This document shows, piece by piece, positions 1-8,531 of a DNA stretch of 16,086 nucleotides. Source of the DNA: a bacterium (GTDB lineage: Bacteria; Chloroflexota; Dormibacteria; UBA8260; Bog-877); assembly GCA_021817025.1 (NCBI GenBank), contig JAKAWF010000055.1, positions 1-16,086 on the forward strand, read 5' to 3'. The notes beneath the pieces are model-generated. The model was not told the origin of the DNA. It worked only from the letters and a program-made list of their open reading frames with translations, and made no database searches. A program made the position numbers and the translations under genes. Position 1 is the stretch's first letter, and every line of letters starts with the position of its first letter.

Positions 1-1
1 G

Positions 2-387
2 CACCGGCGGACGGCGGGCCGGCGGGGAAACCTGGAGGGAAGCGTCTACCAGCGGGCCGACGGCAGGTGGGTGGCCCAGGCCACCTCCCCCTCGGGGGGC
101 AAGCTGTACACCGCTACGCCAGGACCAGGGCGGAGGCGTCCGCCAAGCTCACGGCGGCCCTGGCGGCTTTCTCGGAGCATCGCACCCCGCCCCCCGAGCG
201 GTAGACCGTTGCCGACTTCCTCAAAGGCTGGTTGGAGAACACCGCCCGTCCGTCGGTGCGGGCCTCCACCTACGAGAGCTATGCCGGAGTGGTGCGGCAC
301 CACCTCATCCCCGACCTCGGCCGGATCCGGCTCAGCCGTCTCACCCCCGATGACGTCCAGGGGATGCTGAACCGGAAGGGCGTCTGA
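2..387 (+). pseudogene. Decayed N-terminal fragment of a tyrosine recombinase (phage integrase)
   Basis: Conceptual translation reads like the start of an actinophage-type integrase. In the frame of base 38 it gives GSVYQRADGRWVAQ, the usual AP2-like arm-binding start. After a frameshift near 108-114 the other frame gives YARTRAEASAKLTAALAAF, then TVADFLKGWLE and later the stretch ending in LTPDDVQGMLN, which is the SAM-like core-binding domain. The gene is broken in three ways: the frameshift, an in-frame TAG at 202-204, and a TGA at 385-387 where the catalytic domain should begin. The catalytic R...HxxR...Y domain is not found downstream. The true start may lie beyond the left edge. I infer a relic of an integrated element; no tRNA or attachment repeat is visible nearby. 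Confidence 0.72.
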
Positions 388-402
388 TCGAGCAGGCCAT
401 CC

Positions 403-420
403 GGGGCTGCCCGAAGCCCC
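403..420 (-). terminator. Hairpin downstream of the DUF202 gene
   Basis: A perfect 6-bp inverted repeat, GGGGCT and AGCCCC with a 6-nt loop, lies about 20 nt past the stop codon of the minus-strand DUF202 gene. There is no T-tract on either side, so it is at best a weak or factor-assisted terminator. It also sits just past the end of the integrase relic on the plus strand. Confidence 0.25.
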
Positions 421-440
421 CTACCTGACGCCCTGCGGGA

Positions 441-833
441 TCAACCCCCGGGTCCGATCAGGAGGTAGACCGCCAAGGCCACGCTGGCGAGCACGCATCC
501 GCCCACCAGCGCCCCTACCGGCCATTCGGCCGGCAGACCAGCGTCGGGAACGGCGCCAGTCCCAAGCGTGCTGCGGTGCTGCAGGTAACCGAGCAGCATG
601 GTGGCCGCGCCCATCAACACCAAGGCCACTCCGAGGTACCCGGAAAAGGGGGCGCTCGGCAAGGCCCTGGTCTGTGTCCGCACGCTCAGCAGGCGCAGGA
701 AGAGGCCAAACTTGGCCACCACGAAGCCCAGGCCGGCCAGCGAGATCCCCGTGCGCAGCCAGGCCAGCACGGTACGGTGGCCCGCCAGCCGGTCCCGCAG
801 GGCCCCGCCGCCGCTGGGATCACCGCTCACCAA
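441..833 (-). CDS. DUF202 (YidH-type) small integral membrane protein
   Basis: A 130-aa protein carrying the DUF202 signature near its N terminus: DRLAGHRTVLAWLRTGISLAG followed by GFVVAKFGLF (about residues 14-46). Three hydrophobic segments are visible, at about 22-46, 62-83 and 104-127, so it is an inner-membrane protein. The molecular function of the family is unknown. The start is uncertain: a TTG at 833 is followed directly by an in-frame GTG at 830, both behind a weak purine-rich stretch. It lies about 107 bp downstream of pyrD on the same strand, so it could be a read-through cistron of the pyrimidine operon, but nothing in it suggests a role in that pathway. Family assignment is secure; role is not. 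Confidence 0.82.
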   Translation of the reverse strand: MVSGDPSGGGALRDRLAGHRTVLAWLRTGISLAGLGFVVAKFGLFLRLLSVRTQTRALPSAPFSGYLGVALVLMGAATMLLGYLQHRSTLGTGAVPDAGLPAEWPVGALVGGCVLASVALAVYLLIGPGG

Positions 834-919
834 CTCACCACTTTCTCGACCAACGCAGGCACCAGAGCGACGGTACTCGCTTGTGGCCCGGGCGACTGCG
901 GCCGCGGCTCCGGGTTCCC

Positions 920-936
920 AGGCGGCGACTCCGCCT
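920..936 (-). terminator. Possible weak hairpin after pyrD
   Basis: Just 4 nt past the pyrD stop, the minus strand has AGGCGG-AGTCG-CCGCCT, a 6-bp GC stem with a 5-nt loop. No uridine run follows, so intrinsic termination is doubtful. It could mark the 3' end of the pyr message or simply be GC-rich chance pairing. Confidence 0.22.
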
Positions 937-940
937 CACC

Positions 941-1870
941 TCAGCCGGTCACCGGGCGGGACGGGCTCCGCCGGATCTGCGCCCAGGTGCCCAGGTGACT
1001 CGCCCGGGCGTACTCAAGACAGCCGTCGAGCACCTGACGGGATACGTCCGGGGAGTGGAAGTTGGCGGTCCCGATCTGGATCGCTTGCGCTCCGGCGACG
1101 AGGAACTCCAGGCCGTCTTGGACCGAGCTGATACCTCCGATCCCCACCACCGGGATCCCCAGCGCCTGGCGCAGCCTGGCGACCGCGGCCAGCGCCAAGG
1201 GCTTGATCGCGGGGCCGCTGAGGCCGGCCGTGCCCAGACCCGGCAGCACCGGCCCCAGCTGACTCAGGGAGATCTTCATGCCCAGGTAGGTGTTGACGGC
1301 GCTGACCGCGTCCGCGCCCGCGGCCTCCACCGCCCGGCCGACCTCGGTGATGTCGGTGACGTTGGGGGTGAGCTTGACCAGCAGGGGGAGCGAGGTCACC
1401 TGGCGGACCGCGCCCACACAGGCGGCAGCCGCCTTGGGGTCGGTGCCCAGATCCATTCCGTGGGCGATGTTGGGGCAGGAGATGTTGAGCTCCAGACCGG
1501 CCACCCCGGGCACGCCGTCGAGGCGCTCGCAGACGGCCACGTACTCGTCGATGCTGGCGCCGGCGACGTTCACGATCACCGGCGGGGCCCAGGTCGCCCA
1601 GATCGGCGCGTATTCGCGGGCGACCACCTCCACGCCGGGGTTCTGAAGTCCGATGGAATTGAGCATCCCGGCCTGGGTCTCCGCGATTCGCGGTGGCCGG
1701 TTGCCAGCCCTGGGGTGCAGGGTCGTCCCCTTGGAGAAGATCGCGCCCAAGTGCTCCACCCCGGCCATCTCCAGGGCCTCGAAGCCGTAGCCGAAGGTTC
1801 CGGAGGCCACTCCGACAGGATTGGGAAGAACCAGGCCGCGCCCGAGGTCAACCGTGCTGTCAAAGGCCAT
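941..1870 (-). CDS. pyrD: Dihydroorotate dehydrogenase, class 1B catalytic subunit
   Basis: Cytosolic FMN enzyme that oxidises dihydroorotate to orotate, the fourth step of UMP synthesis. The 309-aa product has the class 1 pattern: the early strand with FSKGTT (Lys47), the substrate segment NSIGLQNPG (71-79), the active-site loop ELNISCPN with catalytic Cys132, LVKLTPN (Lys166), AVNT near 193, and the phosphate-binding GIGGI and IQIGTA near the C terminus. Catalytic Cys rather than Ser, together with pyrK immediately upstream, identifies subclass 1B, which passes electrons through PyrK to NAD rather than to quinones or fumarate. The ATG at 1870 lies 10 nt beyond the pyrK stop and is preceded by an AGGGGAT ribosome site. 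Length is normal for the family. It is the last recognised pathway gene here; pyrE and pyrF do not follow. Confidence 0.96.
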   Translation of the reverse strand: MAFDSTVDLGRGLVLPNPVGVASGTFGYGFEALEMAGVEHLGAIFSKGTTLHPRAGNRPPRIAETQAGMLNSIGLQNPGVEVVAREYAPIWATWAPPVIVNVAGASIDEYVAVCERLDGVPGVAGLELNISCPNIAHGMDLGTDPKAAAACVGAVRQVTSLPLLVKLTPNVTDITEVGRAVEAAGADAVSAVNTYLGMKISLSQLGPVLPGLGTAGLSGPAIKPLALAAVARLRQALGIPVVGIGGISSVQDGLEFLVAGAQAIQIGTANFHSPDVSRQVLDGCLEYARASHLGTWAQIRRSPSRPVTG

Positions 1871-1880
1871 GGCTCATCCC

Positions 1881-2768
1881 CTATCCCAGGTGGGCGGGTT
1901 GCCGCAGGAGCCGCTCCCAGTCCAGGGCCCCAGCCGCCAGCACCGGGCCCTGCCGGCAGCAGAGGCCGAGGGGCCCTTCCGAGGCCGGGTGGCCGGGGTC
2001 GCACAGCGGGATGGCGCAACCAAGGCAGGTGCCGAAGCCGCATCCCATCGGCGCTTCGATCGAGACCTCCAGCCGCGGTGCCGCGGCGCCCGCGGCCCAC
2101 GCTGAGTGGACCGAGTCCAGCATCGCGTTGGGGCCGCAGGCATAGACACGCTGGACGCCGTCCAGCCGCGCCGCCAGCCCCTCGGTCACGAGCCCTGTCT
2201 CGCCAGCGCTCCCGTCCTGCGTGAACTGGATCCTGCGGGCCACCCCGCCCGGTATCAGATGGTTCGGATAGAGCTCCACCACAGTCCTGGCCCCGTTGAG
2301 CCAGATCACCTCCTCGTCCTGCGCGATCAGCCGCTCGGCCAGGAGGGGAAAGGGAGCGGCCCCCAGGCCGCCCGAGATGATCAGGGATCGGCCCGGGGTA
2401 GCCGGCAGGCTGAATCCCCGGCCGAGGGGTCCCAGGATCCGAACCGGATGACCGGGCGGGAAGCCCGCCATCCGGCGGCTGCCCTCCCCCACGACGCCCA
2501 GGTAGAAGGAGATCGTTCCCGTCTCGGGGTCGGCGCGGCTGAAGGAGAAGGGCCGGCGCAGGAGCGGGATCGGGCCGGGGTCGACCTTGATCTGAGCGAA
2601 CTGGCCGGGCCGGGCCAGCCCCGCCAGAGCCGGCGCCTCGAAGGTGATCTCGTAAAGGTTGGCACCGAGATGGTCCACCTTGACGCAGGCGGCCGGTTCG
2701 TCGAGAGCCTCGGACAGGTCACTCCGGCCGACCAGCGCTGTCGCGCTCAGGGTCTCGGGTGAGCTCAC
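1881..2768 (-). CDS. pyrK: Dihydroorotate dehydrogenase electron-transfer subunit
   Basis: Iron-sulfur flavoprotein that moves electrons from PyrD's FMN through a [2Fe-2S] cluster and FAD to NAD. The 295-aa protein shows the ferredoxin-reductase order. An N-terminal FAD barrel carries the RRPFSFS motif (71-77). A nucleotide-binding half has ISGGLGAAPF (131-140) and YACGPNAML (209-217). The C-terminal cluster motif is CGFGTCLGC (Cys243, 248, 251) with a fourth ligand, probably Cys271, in CCRQGPV. This is the classic PyrK spacing. The GTG start overlaps the carAB stop as GTGA (2768-2765), which implies translational coupling. About 20 extra N-terminal residues before the barrel make it slightly longer than typical family members. 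With pyrD just downstream, a PyrD2-PyrK2 heterotetramer is the expected product. Confidence 0.95.
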   Translation of the reverse strand: MSSPETLSATALVGRSDLSEALDEPAACVKVDHLGANLYEITFEAPALAGLARPGQFAQIKVDPGPIPLLRRPFSFSRADPETGTISFYLGVVGEGSRRMAGFPPGHPVRILGPLGRGFSLPATPGRSLIISGGLGAAPFPLLAERLIAQDEEVIWLNGARTVVELYPNHLIPGGVARRIQFTQDGSAGETGLVTEGLAARLDGVQRVYACGPNAMLDSVHSAWAAGAAAPRLEVSIEAPMGCGFGTCLGCAIPLCDPGHPASEGPLGLCCRQGPVLAAGALDWERLLRQPAHLG

Positions 2769-5700
2769 TCAGGGACCACCTGCGGGGTGCCGCGGCGGTG
2801 CTCATCGATGGTGGCGATCCGGGTCTGGCCGCCGCTCTGGCTGCTCTCGAGCGCCCGCACCAGAGCGGCCGCGGTGTCAAGGGAGGTGAGGCACGGTAGG
2901 CCCCGCTGCACCGCCACCTGGCGGATCCGGTAGCCGTCTCGGACCGGGCGGCTGGAGTCGTCCGGAGACTCCTCTCCGAGCATCTCGTCGGTCGCCACCC
3001 GCGAGATCGTGTTGATGACCAGCTGGACCTGGCCGCTGACCGTGACGTCGACCACGTCGGGGCGCCCGGAGTGCAGCTTGTGAACCTCCACCACACTGAC
3101 TCCGGCCTCCCGCAGAGCCGCCGCCGTGCCCGCGGTGGCGTAGACGGTGAACCCCAACTCCGCCAGCCGGGCCGCCACCGCGAGGCCCTCCGGCTTGTCC
3201 TGGTCGGCGATGCTGACCAGGGCGCCTCCGTGGTGTGGCAATGAGCCAAGCGCGGCCAGGAAGGCCTTCTCCAGCGCGGCCGTGAGGGTGCTGTCGACGC
3301 CGATCACCTCGCCGGTCGAGGTCATCTCGGGGCCCAGGACGGTGTCCACGGAGTTCAGCTTGCGGCTGGAGAATACCGGTGCCTTGACCGCGACCAGCGG
3401 GGGCGGCGGGACCAGCCCCGGGAGCAGCCCCTGTTGGCGCAGGGATTGCCCCAGCATGGCGCGGACCGCGGCATCCACCATGGCCACCCCGGTCACCTTG
3501 CTGAGGAATGGGACCGTGCGGCTGGAACGGGGGTTGACCTCAATCACCAGCACCCGCCCGCGGTGGACCACGTACTGGACGTTGATCAGTCCGACGGTGC
3601 CGGTCTCGAGCGCGAGCTTGGTGGTGGTCTCGACCAGCTCCGCGACCGCCTCCTCCCGCAACCGCTGGGGCGGGAAGACCGCCATCGAGTCCCCGGAGTG
3701 GACGCCGGCCCGCTCGATGTGTTCCATGACCCCGGGCACCAGGACCTCGGCCCCGTCGCTGACGGCGTCGACCTCGACCTCCAGCCCCAGGATGTACTTG
3801 TCGATCAGAACCTCGCCTCCGGCATCGCCGGATGCCCGCAGGGCCTCGCCCAGGTATTGCCGCAGCTCCTCCTCCGAGTGGGTGACGTCCATGGCCCGTC
3901 CCCCCAGCACGTAGGAGGGCCGCACCAGGACTGGATAGCCCACCCGGTGCGCGATCGCCACCGCCTCGTCGGGGTCCCTGGTCACCGCTCCCGGTGGCCT
4001 GGCGATCCCCAACCGACCGAGCAGGGCCTCGAACTGGCCCCGGTCCTCGGCCATCTCGATGGCGCCGCTCGGGGAGCCGAGCAGGGGCACTCCGAGCCGC
4101 TCCAGCCGGGTCGCCAGGTTGATCGCCGTCTGGCCGCCGAACTGGACCACAACGCCCAGCGGCCGCTCGATCGCGCAGACCTCCCGCACCGCCTCCAGGT
4201 CGAGCGGCTCGAAGTAGAGGCGGCTGCTGCAGTCGAAGTCGGTCGAGACCGTCTCGGGGTTGCTGTTGATCATGACCGCGTCCAGTCCCTGGCGACGCAG
4301 CGCCGCGGCCGCCTGCACCGAGCAGTAGTCGAACTCGATTCCCTGCCCTATCCGGATCGGGCCCGAGCCCAGCACCACGGCCGCTCCACCGTCCGCCCTC
4401 TGCTCGTCCTCGGACTCGAAGCTGGAGTAGAAGTAGGGGGTGGTGGCGTCGAACTCGGCGGCGCAGGTGTCGACGCACTTGAACGTGGCCCGGATGCCGG
4501 CCCGGAGCCGGTGCGCCCGGAGCTCCTCGGCGTCCAGGTGGGCGAGATCGGCGATCCGCCGATCGCTGAGCCCGTACTGCTTGGCCCGCCGGAGCAGACG
4601 CTCCTCCGGCAAGCTGCCTGAGCCTCGCTCCAGATCCCCTTCCAGGGCGGCCAGCTCGAAGAGCCGGTCGCAGAACCAGGCTGGGTATCCGGTGCGCCCG
4701 GCGACCGTCTTGGCCGGCTGGCCTTGCCGCAGCGCCTCCAGAACCCCCATCAGCCGGAGGTCGGTGGCCTGCTCCAGTCTCTCCGTGGCCAGGCGCAGGG
4801 CGGTCTCCTCGGGCTGGCCGTGCTCCAGGGAGCGCAGGGCCTTGGAGATCGCGGAGTGGAAGTTGCGCCCGATCGCCATCGCCTCGCCGGTGGACTTCAT
4901 CTGGGTGCCCAGGCGGCGGTCTCCGCGGGGAAACTTGTCGAACGGCCAGCGTGGGATCTTGACCACACAGTAGTCCAGGCTGGGCTCGAAGGCGGCCGAG
5001 GTCCGCTGGGTGACCTGGTTTTGGATCTCGCGCAGCCGCAGTCCGAGGGCGATCTTCGCAGCCACTCGAGCGATGGGGTACCCGGTTGCCTTGGAAGCCA
5101 GGGCCGAGGACCGACTCACGCGCGGATTGACCTCTATCACGAAGTAGCTGAAGGAGTCGGGCGCGAGCGCGAACTGAACGTTGCAACCGCCCTCGATCCC
5201 CAAGGCGGAGATGATGCGCAAAGCGGCCGAGCGCAGCTGCTGGTGCTCCTTGTCGGTGAGGGTCTGGCTGGGCGCGACCACCACCGAATCCCCGGTGTGG
5301 ACCCCCATGGGGTCGAGGTTCTCCATGTTGCAGACGCAGATGCAGGTGCCGTCGCCATCGCGCATCACCTCGTACTCCAGCTCGCGCCAGCCCAGCAGCG
5401 CCTGCTCCACCAGGACCTGGGTGATCGGGCTGGCGCGCAGGCCACGGGCGACGACCTGCTCCAGCTCCTCGTCACTGGTGGCGATCCCCCCCCCGGTGCC
5501 CCCGAGGGTGAACGCCGGCCGTACCACCAGGGGAAGTCCCACCTCAGCCGCGAACTCGACCGCTTCGGCGACGGTGTTGACCGTCCGGGATGGTGGCACC
5601 GGCTCCCCGATCGCCAGCATTCTGCGCTTGAAGCGGTCCCGATCCTCCGAGTCGCGCACCGCCTCCATCTGGGTCCCCAGCACCCGCACCCGGTAGCGCT

Positions 5701-7219
5701 CCAGGATGCCCTGGTCGTCGAGCTGGACGGCCAGGTTGAGGGCCGTCTGGCCGCCGAGGCCGGCCAGCAGTCCGTCCGGCCGTTCCAGAGCGATGATCCG
5801 TTCCACCGCGTCCACGGTCAGGGGCTCCAGGTAGACCCGGTCGGCGGTCTCCTCGTCGGTCATGATGGTGGCCGGATTGCTGTTGACCAGCACCACCTCC
5901 ACCCCCTCCTCGCGCAGGGAGTGGCAGGCCTGAGTGCCGGCATAGTCGAATTCGGCGGCCTGCCCGATGACGATCGGGCCGCTCCCCAACACCAGGACCT
6001 TGCGCGGGCGGGGCCGAGGCGCCGCCAGGGGGGGGCGCGACCCTGGCCCGGGTCGGCGCCGGCACAGCCCCAGGAACTCGTCGAAGAGGTGCTGGCGGTC
6101 CTGGGGGCCGGGACTGCCCTCCGGGTGGTACTGCACCGAGATCACTGGCAGGCCCAGGTTCCGGAGGCCCTCCACCGAGCCGTCGTTCAGGTTGCGCTCG
6201 GAGACGAACCAACCCGAGCCCTCGGGGATGCTCTCGGAGTCGACCTGGAACTCGTGGTTCTGGGGGGTGACGAAGACCCGCCCGGTGGTCCCGTCCAGGA
6301 CCGGGTGATTGCCGCCGTGGTGGCCGAACCGGAGTCGGCTGGTGGTGGCTCCGATGGCGCGACCCACCAGCTGGTGCCCGAGGCAGATGGCCAGCACCGG
6401 GTATCGAGCCAGCACCGCCTTGGTGAGAGCCAGCTCCTGGGGCAGCTGGGCCGGATCGCCGGGGCCGTTGGTCAGCACCACGCCGTCCGGGTTCAGTCGC
6501 TCCAGGTCAGCCACGGTGCAGGAGTGGGGGAGAACCCAGACCTCGGCTCCCCGGCTCACCAGCGAGCGCAGGGTGTTGAGCTTGACTCCAAAATCGATGA
6601 CCGCGACCCGGACTGGGTCACCAGCGCCGCTTCGGCCACCGCTCGCGCTGCGGCGCAGAGCGGGATGGAGGGGCTCATTGGCCTGGTAGGTCGCAGGGCA
6701 GGAGACCTCAGCGACCAGCTGCTGCTCGGAGACCCCGGGCGACTCCTTCGCCATCCGGACAAGGTCCCCGAGCTCCCGCTGGCCGAGGGGTGCCAGCACC
6801 GCTCTCAACGTGCCGCGGCTGCGCAGATGGCGGGTCAGGGCCCGGGTGTCGACCCCGGTGAGGCCCGGCACGCCCTGCTGTTCCAGCCAGCTCGCGAAAG
6901 TCCCCTCCGCCTGCCAGTGGGGGGCGGTGGGGCTGGCCTCGGCGACGATCGCCCCTCGCGCCCAGGCCCGGTTCGACTCCATGTCGACGCCGGCGGTGCC
7001 GACATTGCCGATCAGAGGCTGGGTGAAGACCACGAACTGGCCCGCGTACGAGGGGTCTGTGAGCACCTCCTGGTAGCCGGTCATGCAGGTGTTGAAGACC
7101 ACCTCGCCAAAGGTCTCCAGGCGCGCCGCCCCGATCCAGTCGCCCTCGAAGTGGACCCCTGACTCCAGCACCAGAACCCCGCGGATCCGCCCCGGCCCGG
7201 TGGGGTCCACCTCAGCCAA
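2765..7219 (-). CDS. carAB: Fused glutamine-dependent carbamoyl-phosphate synthase (CarA-CarB)
   Basis: One uninterrupted reading frame encodes both subunits of carbamoyl-phosphate synthase, which makes carbamoyl phosphate from glutamine, bicarbonate and two ATP. Numbered from the TTG at 7219 (1484 aa), residues 1 to about 384 are CarA: an N-terminal small-subunit domain (FNTCMTGYQEVLTDPSY) and a class I amidotransferase with nucleophile Cys279 in ICLGHQ and His365/Glu367 in QYHPEG. A proline/arginine-rich linker (about 385-406) leads into CarB: first ATP-grasp half starting KVLVLGSGPIVIGQAAEFDY, oligomerisation domain with VDTCAAEF, second half starting VVLGSGPIRIGQGIEFDY, and an MGS-type allosteric domain (about 1331-1460). 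CarA and CarB are normally separate in bacteria. The TTG at 7219 has GGAG at 7-nt spacing; TTG 7225 and GTG 7210 are alternatives. It overlaps the end of pyrC slightly and pyrK by GTGA. Confidence 0.95.
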   Translation of the reverse strand: MAEVDPTGPGRIRGVLVLESGVHFEGDWIGAARLETFGEVVFNTCMTGYQEVLTDPSYAGQFVVFTQPLIGNVGTAGVDMESNRAWARGAIVAEASPTAPHWQAEGTFASWLEQQGVPGLTGVDTRALTRHLRSRGTLRAVLAPLGQRELGDLVRMAKESPGVSEQQLVAEVSCPATYQANEPLHPALRRSASGGRSGAGDPVRVAVIDFGVKLNTLRSLVSRGAEVWVLPHSCTVADLERLNPDGVVLTNGPGDPAQLPQELALTKAVLARYPVLAICLGHQLVGRAIGATTSRLRFGHHGGNHPVLDGTTGRVFVTPQNHEFQVDSESIPEGSGWFVSERNLNDGSVEGLRNLGLPVISVQYHPEGSPGPQDRQHLFDEFLGLCRRRPGPGSRPPLAAPRPRPRKVLVLGSGPIVIGQAAEFDYAGTQACHSLREEGVEVVLVNSNPATIMTDEETADRVYLEPLTVDAVERIIALERPDGLLAGLGGQTALNLAVQLDDQGILERYRVRVLGTQMEAVRDSEDRDRFKRRMLAIGEPVPPSRTVNTVAEAVEFAAEVGLPLVVRPAFTLGGTGGGIATSDEELEQVVARGLRASPITQVLVEQALLGWRELEYEVMRDGDGTCICVCNMENLDPMGVHTGDSVVVAPSQTLTDKEHQQLRSAALRIISALGIEGGCNVQFALAPDSFSYFVIEVNPRVSRSSALASKATGYPIARVAAKIALGLRLREIQNQVTQRTSAAFEPSLDYCVVKIPRWPFDKFPRGDRRLGTQMKSTGEAMAIGRNFHSAISKALRSLEHGQPEETALRLATERLEQATDLRLMGVLEALRQGQPAKTVAGRTGYPAWFCDRLFELAALEGDLERGSGSLPEERLLRRAKQYGLSDRRIADLAHLDAEELRAHRLRAGIRATFKCVDTCAAEFDATTPYFYSSFESEDEQRADGGAAVVLGSGPIRIGQGIEFDYCSVQAAAALRRQGLDAVMINSNPETVSTDFDCSSRLYFEPLDLEAVREVCAIERPLGVVVQFGGQTAINLATRLERLGVPLLGSPSGAIEMAEDRGQFEALLGRLGIARPPGAVTRDPDEAVAIAHRVGYPVLVRPSYVLGGRAMDVTHSEEELRQYLGEALRASGDAGGEVLIDKYILGLEVEVDAVSDGAEVLVPGVMEHIERAGVHSGDSMAVFPPQRLREEAVAELVETTTKLALETGTVGLINVQYVVHRGRVLVIEVNPRSSRTVPFLSKVTGVAMVDAAVRAMLGQSLRQQGLLPGLVPPPPLVAVKAPVFSSRKLNSVDTVLGPEMTSTGEVIGVDSTLTAALEKAFLAALGSLPHHGGALVSIADQDKPEGLAVAARLAELGFTVYATAGTAAALREAGVSVVEVHKLHSGRPDVVDVTVSGQVQLVINTISRVATDEMLGEESPDDSSRPVRDGYRIRQVAVQRGLPCLTSLDTAAALVRALESSQSGGQTRIATIDEHRRGTPQVVPE

Positions 7220-8531
7220 GGTCAAGCTCCGGACCGAGCTCGCGGTTCAGGTAGACCGCCCGGCCTCTCGAGAAGGTGGCCAGCACGGTGCCGCGCAACT
7301 GCTGGCGCCAGAAGGGGGTGTTGGTACCGAGCGACAGCCATGAGCTCCGGTCCGGCGACCAGCTTCCGGCGGGATCGAACCAGGTCAGGTGCGCCGGGGC
7401 ATCACTCTCGATCCCTTCGCCGGGGAGGCCCTGGGCGGCCGCGCCGAGCACCCGCAGCGGGCCCGCCGTGAGTGCCTCCACGATCCGGACGAGGTGGGAG
7501 TCCGCGTCTTCGTGGCCGAGCACCACCGAGAGCACGGCTTGGACCCCACTGAAGCCAGGAGGCCGCCGCCGGAGGGGATCGGTGGGCACCTCGTGAGGCG
7601 CGTGGTCACTGGCGATGGCGTCGATCGTCCCGTCCAACAGCCCCTCCCAGAGAGCGGCTCGATCCGCCTCCGTGCGCAGGGGCGGGTTGCAGGTCATGGT
7701 GCGATCGGGAGCGTCCGGGTCGCGCAAGAAGCCGCTGAGCATCAGGTGGTGGGGGGTGATCTCGGCGGTCAGCGCCAGCCCCTCCACCTTGGCCTGGCGG
7801 ACCAGATTCACAGACGCCGCCGTGGTGAGATGCTGGAGGTGCAGCCGGCCGCACCCGGCCTCCCGCAGTGCCGCGATGGCGGAGGCCACCGCCGCCTCCT
7901 CGGCCTCCACCGGGCGCAGTCTCCAGGTGGTGGGATCGCCGCCCGAAGATTGGTTGGCGGTGGCGATGATGCCCTCGTCCTCGGGATGAACAGCCACCAC
8001 CCGGCCCAGGCCGCTGGAGCGCGCCAGGACCTCCACCAGGGTCTTCTGGTCGCAGCCATTGCGGCCGTCGTCGGAAAAGCCAGCCGCTCCGGCCGCGACC
8101 AGGCCCGCCATGTCGACCAGCTCCTGCCCCACCAGGCCGTTGGTGCAGGCTCCGAACTGCAGCACCGGAATCCGGCCCCACGCGCGGTTCTTGCTGCTGG
8201 CCTGACGCAGCCGCGTCGGGCTGTCCAACGGCGGCTGCAGATTGGCCATGGCGCCGATGGCGCCGAATCCGCCGGCGGCGGCCGCGGCCGTGGCGTTGGC
8301 GATCCGCTCCTTCCAGGGCTGTCCGGGCTCCCGCAGGTGACAGTGAAGGTCGAGGAAGGCTGGGGCCACCACGCTGCCGGGATGTTCCAAGACCGCACTG
8401 CCCGCCGGTGCGGTCAGCTTCTGACCGATCTTGGCCACCACTCCGTCGCGCAGGAGCAGGTCGCAACTGTCACGCTCGCCGCCGCCCAGCGGATCGATGA
8501 GCCGGACCCTCCGCAGCAGGAGGTCTCTCAT
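7212..8531 (-). CDS. pyrC: Dihydroorotase, class I
   Basis: Zinc amidohydrolase that cyclises carbamoyl aspartate to dihydroorotate. The 439-aa protein has the expected metal-site sequence DLHCHLREPG (His63, His65, Arg67), followed by ANLQPPLDSP for substrate binding, GFSDDG (Asp154/155), the metal histidines His182 and His234 (in QHLTTAAS), EITPHHLMLS, and the catalytic Asp309 in IDAIASDHAPHE. All the residues expected for catalysis appear to be present, so this is an active enzyme rather than a pseudo-dihydroorotase partner of PyrB. Two local changes are noted: AMAN where AMPN is common, and VHPED where VHCED is common. The ATG at 8531 overlaps the pyrR stop as ATGA. The stop at 7212 lies inside the start region of carAB. 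Length fits the class I family. Confidence 0.95.
   Translation of the reverse strand: MRDLLLRRVRLIDPLGGGERDSCDLLLRDGVVAKIGQKLTAPAGSAVLEHPGSVVAPAFLDLHCHLREPGQPWKERIANATAAAAAGGFGAIGAMANLQPPLDSPTRLRQASSKNRAWGRIPVLQFGACTNGLVGQELVDMAGLVAAGAAGFSDDGRNGCDQKTLVEVLARSSGLGRVVAVHPEDEGIIATANQSSGGDPTTWRLRPVEAEEAAVASAIAALREAGCGRLHLQHLTTAASVNLVRQAKVEGLALTAEITPHHLMLSGFLRDPDAPDRTMTCNPPLRTEADRAALWEGLLDGTIDAIASDHAPHEVPTDPLRRRPPGFSGVQAVLSVVLGHEDADSHLVRIVEALTAGPLRVLGAAAQGLPGEGIESDAPAHLTWFDPAGSWSPDRSSWLSLGTNTPFWRQQLRGTVLATFSRGRAVYLNRELGPELDLG

Noticed and set aside
827..943. Stop-codon read-through from pyrD towards the DUF202 gene; the frame after the pyrD TGA stays open for about 37 codons and ends exactly at the DUF202 GTGA
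   Set aside because: PyrD already has its usual length, TGA is used as a normal stop throughout the window, the translated stretch has no recognisable features, and long open frames are common at this GC content.
4724..7162. Very long plus-strand open frame opposite carAB (812 codons), with another at 3434-4621
   Set aside because: The GC-rich codon pattern of carAB leaves few stops on the opposite strand. The products are His/Gln/Gly/Asp-rich with no domain, and carAB itself is certain.
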